From: Amycolatopsis sp. CA-126428
GTDB lineage: Bacteria; Actinomycetota; Actinomycetes; Mycobacteriales; Pseudonocardiaceae
Assembly (NCBI RefSeq): GCF_002904335.1
Contig: NZ_PPHF01000187.1
Span: 62,001 to 126,000, forward strand
Reading direction: 5' to 3'
DNA length: 64,000 nt
Shown piece after piece: positions 59,568 to 64,000 of the stretch. The position numbers and the translations under genes are program-made. Under the pieces are notes generated by a model. It was not told the DNA's origin. It saw nothing but the letters and a program-made list of their open reading frames with translations, and made no database searches. Position 1 is the first letter of the stretch, and each line of letters begins with the position of its first letter.

Positions 59568-60028
59568 CCGAGCCGTACGTCGAAGGCGCCGATTACGTCG
59601 AGTTCAAGGAGATCGAGAGCGAGAACAGCCTGCGCGAGTTCGTCGCGGGCCTCTTCGGCTGGTCGCCGCCCTGGGTGAAGGCCCTGTTCGGCGTCCGGTA
59701 CGTGCTCGCCAAGGCGTTGCGGCTGGACACCGCGTCCGTCCCGCGCACCGGCCGGCTCCGGCCCGAGGACGTCGGCTTCGCGCCCGGCGACCGGGTCGCG
59801 TTCTTCACCGTCCGGTCCGGCGATCCGGAGCGGTACCTGGTGGCCGGCGCGGACGACAGTCACCTGACCGGGTACCTGACGGTCGAAGCGGTGCCGCGCG
59901 GCTTCCGGGTCGGCACGATCGTGCACTTCCACAACCGCGTCGGCCCGGCCTACTTCGCGCTGATCAAGCCGTTCCACCACCTGGTGATCCGCGGGATGCT
60001 CAAGGCTGGTGCCGCTCGGCCAGCATGA
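59564..60028 (+). CDS. DUF2867 protein
   Basis: This 154-residue protein reads VEFKEIESENSLREFVAGLF near the start and ends TIVHFHNRVGPAYFALIKPF followed by HHLVIRGML, the signature of DUF2867. The function is unknown; the fold is probably of the START/SRPBCC kind that binds lipids. It is coupled to the TetR gene and likely its target. Its end overlaps the convergent Nudix gene by 29 bp. Confidence 0.82.
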   Translation: MTEPYVEGADYVEFKEIESENSLREFVAGLFGWSPPWVKALFGVRYVLAKALRLDTASVPRTGRLRPEDVGFAPGDRVAFFTVRSGDPERYLVAGADDSHLTGYLTVEAVPRGFRVGTIVHFHNRVGPAYFALIKPFHHLVIRGMLKAGAARPA

Positions 60029-60545
60029 GCTGCGCCCACGCGGCGATCGACTGCGCGTCGGTGATGTCGCCCGCGAGGATCATCTTTTCGATGTCCGCGC
60101 GCGCGAACCACGCGCTGCGCATGTCCTGCTCCTCGTGCTCGCGCTCCGGCTCGCCTTCGGTGAGGTCCGTGGCGAGGAACACCCAGCCGCGCTGGCTGCT
60201 CATGCCGGCGGCGACGTCGAGCTGGCCGAGCGGGACCATCGAGCCGGCGCTCAGCCCGGTCTCCTCGCGCAGTTCCCGCGCGGCGAGCTCGGCCGGCGGC
60301 ACGTCCGCCAGGTCCGGCGCGGTGCCCTGGGGGAACTCCCAGCGCCGCTCGCCGAGCGGGTAGCGGAACTGCTCGACCAGCCGGAACCGGTCGCCGTCCT
60401 GGGCGATGACCAGCGCGTAGGTGGGTTTGTCGATCACGCCGTAGATGCCCGGCGAGCCGTCGGGGCGGCGGATCTCGTCCTCCCGCACCGTCATCCAGTT
60501 GTTCCGGTACACCTCGCGGGACGCGACACGCTGAATGGGGTCCAC
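60000..60545 (-). CDS. Nudix hydrolase
   Basis: This 181-residue protein has a Nudix box (VPPAELAARELREETGL, with the REEETG-type metal helix) after the beta-strands LVEQFRYPLGERRWEFPQG, as in ADP-sugar pyrophosphatases. The start used is GTG 60545 (DPIQRVASREVYRNNW). It cleaves a nucleoside diphosphate linked to another moiety; the substrate is unknown. Divergent from nucS by 37 bp. Confidence 0.9.
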   Translation of the reverse strand: MDPIQRVASREVYRNNWMTVREDEIRRPDGSPGIYGVIDKPTYALVIAQDGDRFRLVEQFRYPLGERRWEFPQGTAPDLADVPPAELAARELREETGLSAGSMVPLGQLDVAAGMSSQRGWVFLATDLTEGEPEREHEEQDMRSAWFARADIEKMILAGDITDAQSIAAWAQLMLAERHQP

Positions 60546-60582
60546 ACGCCCAGTATCACCGACCCTGTCCTACCCTCCTCGA

Positions 60583-61242
60583 GTGCGTCTCGTGATCGCG
60601 CGGTGCCAGGTCGACTACGCCGGCCGCCTTACCGCCCACCTGCCGATGGCCACCCGCCTGCTGCTCGTCAAGTCCGACGGCTCGGTGTCGGTGCACTCCG
60701 ACGACCGTGCGTACAAGCCGTTGAACTGGATGAGCCCCCCGTGCTGGCTGATCGAGGACGGCAAGCTCTGGATCGTCGAAAACAAGCAGGGCGAGAAGCT
60801 GGTGATCTCGATCGAAGAGGTCTTCCACGACTACTCGCAGGCCCTGGGCGCGGAACCGGGCCTGCAGAAGGACGGCGTCGAAGCGCACCTGCAGGAGCTG
60901 CTGGCCGAGCACATCAAGACCCTCGGCGACGGCTACACGCTGGTCCGCCGCGAATTCCCCACGGCGATCGGCCCGGTCGACATCATGGCCCGCGACGCCG
61001 ACGGCAAGTCGGTGGCGGTGGAGATCAAGCGCCGTGGCGAAATCGACGGCGTCGAGCAGTTGACGCGCTATTTGGAACTGCTCAACCGCGACCCGCTCCT
61101 GGCGCCGGTGCAGGGCGTCTTCGCGGCCCAGATCATCAAGCCGCAGGCCCGCACGCTGGCCGAGGACCGCGGCATCCGCTGCTTGACCCTGGACTACGAC
61201 GAACTCCGCGGCATCGAGTCCGACGAGTTCCGGCTGTTCTGA
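60583..61242 (+). CDS. nucS: Mismatch-specific endonuclease NucS
   Basis: This 219-residue protein has the N-terminal NucS domain and a C-terminal RecB-like nuclease domain with D133 (IGPVDIMARD), E147 and K149 (VAVEIKRRGE). The end FRLF resembles the beta-clamp binding tail known for this family. NucS replaces MutS/MutL in Actinobacteria: it cuts both strands at certain mismatches. TACCCT at 60571-60576 ends six bases before the GTG, so a leaderless transcript is likely. Confidence 0.95.
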   Translation: MRLVIARCQVDYAGRLTAHLPMATRLLLVKSDGSVSVHSDDRAYKPLNWMSPPCWLIEDGKLWIVENKQGEKLVISIEEVFHDYSQALGAEPGLQKDGVEAHLQELLAEHIKTLGDGYTLVRREFPTAIGPVDIMARDADGKSVAVEIKRRGEIDGVEQLTRYLELLNRDPLLAPVQGVFAAQIIKPQARTLAEDRGIRCLTLDYDELRGIESDEFRLF

Positions 61243-61243
61243 C

Positions 61244-61450
61244 GTGGAGCCCGGCCGGTACGTCCACTACAAAGGTGGCGAGTACGAGGTGCTCGGCGTG
61301 GCCCGGCACAGCGAGACCGAAGAGGAACTCGTGGTGTACCGGGCCCGGTACGGCGAGCGCGGGCTGTGGGTCCGCCCGGCGCCGATGTTCACCGAGACCG
61401 TGGAGACACCCGCCGGCCGGGTCCCGCGCTTCCGGCGAGTGCCGGACTGA
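61244..61450 (+). CDS. DUF1653 protein
   Basis: This 68-residue protein reads EPGRYVHYKGGEYEVLGVAR and RYGERGLWVRPAPMFTETVE, the DUF1653 signature, a small beta barrel. It starts at a GTG one base after the nucS stop, so it is cotranscribed with it. The function is unknown. Confidence 0.88.
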   Translation: MEPGRYVHYKGGEYEVLGVARHSETEEELVVYRARYGERGLWVRPAPMFTETVETPAGRVPRFRRVPD

Positions 61451-61885
61451 CCCGGGTCGCGGAGCCGGCCAGTTCGTGCGGCTGGGCTGCTTTGCCGTCC
61501 GGCTGGTGCCGTTGAAAAACTGGCCCCTCCGGCCGCCCGAAGGGGCGGTCTCGGTGCCGATACCGAATCGATGCCGAAATCGACGTATCTGATCCGCTGA
61601 TTGTCACTCCGCCAGGAAATCGTTAACCCGATAGGCCGCCGCACAGTCAACAGAAACTTTTTCATCGCTATTTATGCGCTGTTCGGGTGAGTTCGGGATC
61701 TTATTCGCCGGGGTCGTGCGACACTCGATTGGAGGGGTTCCGCCGGTGCGTCCGGCGTGGCCGGAGGGTGGTGCGCTCGGCCGTCTTTCTTCGTCGTGCC
61801 AACGTTTCAGTCCGCCTTCGAGCTCGTGGTGCGCATGTCATCCGGCCGACGTGCGCGCATTTTCGACTGCACGGAGGAGGAAGTC
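61451..61885. other. 435-bp gene-free region, locally AT-richer
   Basis: After the DUF1653 stop a stem CCGCCC-GAAG-GGGCGG (61533-61548) probably ends the nucS unit. The stretch 61560-61690 is less GC-rich than the rest (ATCGTTAACCCGATA, CAGAAACTTTTTCATCGC), consistent with promoter DNA for the gene at 61886 or with foreign DNA. No gene was found. Confidence 0.6.
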
Positions 61886-62662
61886 ATGCGTTATCGCCCA
61901 CTCGGTTCCGATCCGGCCGACCCGCGGCTGGGCCGGTTCATTCCGGACGACTGGCGGCACGTGGAAAGGTATCCGCTCGGCGCGCTGGCCGACGAAGACC
62001 GGCCCACCCGGTCGCCGGTCGTGATCGGCGTCAACTGGTACTCGGCGTTCGACACGCCGGAACAGGACGAGAAGTCCGGCGAGTTCTTCATCGCGAAGGC
62101 CGGCGTCAAGAAACTCGGCCACATCCGCGGCGGCCACTGCGTGTGCCTCGAGCCGGGCGGCACCCCGGACACCGACGCCTGGTACGCGTTCTACGACCAG
62201 GGCCACGAAGGCGCCTGCGTCGGCTTCGGCTGGTCGCGCTGCATGTCGATCTTCAACGGCAGCGAGTTCGCGGCCCGCTGGCTCTGGGACTCGGCCAAGA
62301 AGCAGGACGAGTGGCCCGAGACCAACCCCGGCGACGAGAACGGCACGTCGGTCCGGGCCGCCGCCGAGGTGCTCAAGGACACCGGGCACGTCCTGTGGGA
62401 CGAGTCCTACGCGGGCGACGACTGGCACGTCCGGGAGCAGTACACCCCCGAAGCCAAGCAGGGCCTCAAGGCGTTCCGCTGGGCCAAGTCGGTCGACGAC
62501 GTGCACGCCGTGCTCGCCAACCCGCGTGCCGACGAACTCGGCGCCGTGCCGCTGCTCAATTCCTGGGGACCGGGCTTCCCGCACCGGACCTACCTGCCCG
62601 ACGCGGTGCTCGCCAAGCTGATCGAGGAGGACGGCGAGATCGCGGTACCGACCGATCGGTGA
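61886..62662 (+). CDS. Papain-like (C1-type) protein with possibly permuted motif order
   Basis: This 258-residue protein has a strong GGAGGAGG site before the ATG and no signal peptide. A papain-like Cys motif is at YDQGHEGACVGFG (Q105, C111), followed by TSVRAAAEVLKDTGHV, typical of bacterial C1 peptidases, and LLNSWGPGF with N225 near the end. The element that normally lies between these, PVVIGVNWYSAFD through GGHCVCLEPGG with the likely His84, is instead at the N-terminus. His207 (VDDVHAVLA, 18 residues before N225) is an alternative catalytic His. Cytoplasmic location and function are unknown. Surrounding DNA gives no partner. Confidence 0.7.
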   Translation: MRYRPLGSDPADPRLGRFIPDDWRHVERYPLGALADEDRPTRSPVVIGVNWYSAFDTPEQDEKSGEFFIAKAGVKKLGHIRGGHCVCLEPGGTPDTDAWYAFYDQGHEGACVGFGWSRCMSIFNGSEFAARWLWDSAKKQDEWPETNPGDENGTSVRAAAEVLKDTGHVLWDESYAGDDWHVREQYTPEAKQGLKAFRWAKSVDDVHAVLANPRADELGAVPLLNSWGPGFPHRTYLPDAVLAKLIEEDGEIAVPTDR

Positions 62663-62689
62663 TGCCGGCCGCTCCCGCGGCGCGAGAAC

Positions 62690-62733
62690 GAGGGCGCGTT
62701 TCCCCTGGTGGTGACCAGGGGAGGCGCGCCCTC
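62690..62733 (+). terminator. Two-part hairpin terminator
   Basis: Outer arms GAGGGCGCG (62690-62698) and CGCGCCCTC (62725-62733) enclose inner arms CCCCTGGT (62702-62709) and ACCAGGGG (62714-62721), giving a long stem 28 bp after the stop of the papain-like gene. Confidence 0.85.
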
Positions 62734-62790
62734 CGGCCTTTGTGGACACGTCAGCGTGCCGACCCTGAATCCATGCAGTACTGTCCCGAT

Positions 62791-62818
62791 CCGACAGGGT
62801 GCTGGTGATTCCTGTCGG
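62791..62818. promoter_or_regulatory. Inverted repeat upstream of the symporter gene
   Basis: CCGACAGG (62791-62798) and CCTGTCGG (62811-62818) are perfect 8-bp inverted repeats with 12 bases between, 42 bp before the start. It may be an operator for the transport gene; no regulator is in view. Confidence 0.45.
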
Positions 62819-62860
62819 TTGTTGTCCTGTTTGAATAAGGAACTGCCGGAGGTGGGTCGG

Positions 62861-64000
62861 GTGCTCGTCCTAGCCGATGCGAACCTGCGACTCGACGCGA
62901 GCGCGATCGACTACATCGAATTGGCGTTCTACTTCGTGCTCGTGCTCGGCATCGGGTACCTGGCGCGGCGGCAGGTGTCGAGCAGCCTCGACTTCTTCCT
63001 GTCGGGCCGCTCCCTGCCGGCCTGGGTCACCGGCCTGGCGTTCATCTCGGCGAACCTCGGCGCGGTCGAGGTCATGGGCATGTCGGCCAACGGCGCCCAG
63101 TACGGCCTGCCGACCGTCCACTACTTCTGGATCGGCGCCATCCCGGCGATGCTGTTCCTCGGCATCGTGATGATGCCCTTCTACTACGGCTCCAAGGTCC
63201 GCAGCGTCCCCGAGTTCATGCGGCGGCGCTTCGGCAAGCCGGCCCACCTGGTCAACGGCATCAGCTTCGCCGCCGCCCAGATCCTCATCGCGGGCGCGAA
63301 CCTCTTCCTCCTGGCCAGCGTGGTCAACCTGCTGCTGGGCTGGCCGCTGTGGGTGTCGATCATCGTCGCCGCCGCGATCGTGCTCTCCTACACCGCGCTC
63401 GGGGGCCTCTCCGCCGCCATCTACAACGAGGTCCTGCAGTTCTTCGTCATCGTCATCGCGCTGGTCCCGCTGACGATCATCGGCCTGGTCAAGGTCGGCG
63501 GCTGGCAGGGCCTGGTCGACAAGGTGACCAACAGCCCGGGCGGCACCGCGCAGCTGCACTCGTGGCCCGGTGACAACCTGACCGGCTTCGGCAACAGCCT
63601 GCTTTCGGTGCTGGGCATCGTCTTCGGCCTCGGGTTCGTGCTCTCCTTCGGCTACTGGACGACGAACTTCGTCGAGGTCCAGCGCGCGATGGCGTCGAAG
63701 AGCATGTCCGCCGCGCGGCGCACCCCGATCATCGGCGCGTTCCCGAAGATGTTCGTCCCGTTCATCGTGATCATCCCCGGCATGATCGCCGCGGTCACGG
63801 TGTCCGAGTACGTCAAGGACAAGCAGGTCCTGCTGGACGGCGGCACCGCGGAAAGCGGCGTCACCTTCAACAACGCGCTCCTGCTGCTGATGCGCGACCT
63901 GCTCCCGAACGGCATGCTCGGCATCGCCATCGCCGGTCTGCTGGCCTCGTTCATGGCCGGCATGGCCGCGAACCTCAGCTCGTTCAACACGGTCTTCACG
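62861..64000 (+). CDS. Sodium:solute symporter (SSS family), 3' truncated
   Basis: The frame from GTG 62861 (preceded by GGAGG) is open to the window end, 380 codons. It has the SSS features: helix 1 IDYIELAFYFVLVLGIGYLA, SGRSLPAWVTGLAFISANLG, YTALGGLSAAIYNEVLQFF and SGVTFNNALLLLMRDLLPNG. This is the LeuT-fold family that imports sugars, amino acids or carboxylates with Na+. Family length is about 500 to 560, so the last quarter is missing. Confidence 0.92.
   Translation, partial: MLVLADANLRLDASAIDYIELAFYFVLVLGIGYLARRQVSSSLDFFLSGRSLPAWVTGLAFISANLGAVEVMGMSANGAQYGLPTVHYFWIGAIPAMLFLGIVMMPFYYGSKVRSVPEFMRRRFGKPAHLVNGISFAAAQILIAGANLFLLASVVNLLLGWPLWVSIIVAAAIVLSYTALGGLSAAIYNEVLQFFVIVIALVPLTIIGLVKVGGWQGLVDKVTNSPGGTAQLHSWPGDNLTGFGNSLLSVLGIVFGLGFVLSFGYWTTNFVEVQRAMASKSMSAARRTPIIGAFPKMFVPFIVIIPGMIAAVTVSEYVKDKQVLLDGGTAESGVTFNNALLLLMRDLLPNGMLGIAIAGLLASFMAGMAANLSSFNTVFT

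Overview
The window is very GC-rich DNA from an actinomycete. Gene order, the GTG starts, the non-canonical mismatch endonuclease NucS, an Asp-type MurA, a zinc-type L31 and a Rho with a large basic insert all point to Actinobacteria. Overall protein flavour suggests the Pseudonocardiaceae, probably Amycolatopsis or a relative; the genus is inference.

Layout. 1-15,600 is an accessory, metal-themed region: the end of a Kup potassium permease, two cation diffusion facilitators, an MFS exporter, a BlaI/M56 pair, two DUF305 proteins, a DUF6153 protein, a CsoR-like box in front of a copper operon (deleted CopZ, secreted protein, CopA ATPase), tRNA-Arg(CCG), an epoxide hydrolase and a DUF3105 protein. 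This stretch holds an unusual density of broken genes: an ArsR remnant, a frameshifted BlaI, a truncated and frameshifted secreted coiled-coil protein, an internally deleted CopZ and a shredded SDR.

15,700-25,000 is core: argS-lysA-hom-thrC-thrB (aspartate-family amino acids), then rho with a long leader, and rpmE. 25,000-35,500 holds prfA, prmC and the threonylcarbamoyl-AMP synthase, which are commonly near neighbours; here they are separated by a four-gene GT-C/GtrA/GT2 cassette on the other strand, a secreted M6-type protease and several families of intergenic repeats, one of which carries DnaA-box-like 9-mers. 35,500-44,800 is wecA, an AtpI-like gene and the complete F1Fo ATP synthase operon atpBEFHAGDC. 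44,800-48,800 continues with a DUF2550 protein, a small monooxygenase-like protein, a divergent EPSP synthase, a PduO-type cobalamin adenosyltransferase and murA.

48,800-64,000 is again accessory: a TetR gene facing a SnoaL-like/NmrA-like/hydrolase operon (the hydrolase is frameshifted), a tandem pair of LysE exporters, two bacterial-PH membrane proteins, a MeaA-type B12 mutase, an isochorismatase-fold hydrolase, a GlxA-type regulator, an ECHDC3-like crotonase, a self-contained TetR/DUF2867 unit with a perfect 23-bp operator, a Nudix hydrolase, nucS, a DUF1653 protein, an atypical papain-like protein whose catalytic motifs look circularly permuted, and the start of a sodium:solute symporter that runs off the end.

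Most promising for follow-up are the possibly permuted cysteine-peptidase-like protein at 61,886, the DnaA-box-bearing repeats around prmC and the protease gene, the 21-bp tandem array at 26,116, the divergent EPSP synthase at 45,622, and the cluster of decaying metal-homeostasis genes. No CRISPR array, integrase or transposase was seen. Several frameshifts sit in or beside G/C-rich runs, so sequencing error must be excluded before they are called pseudogenes.
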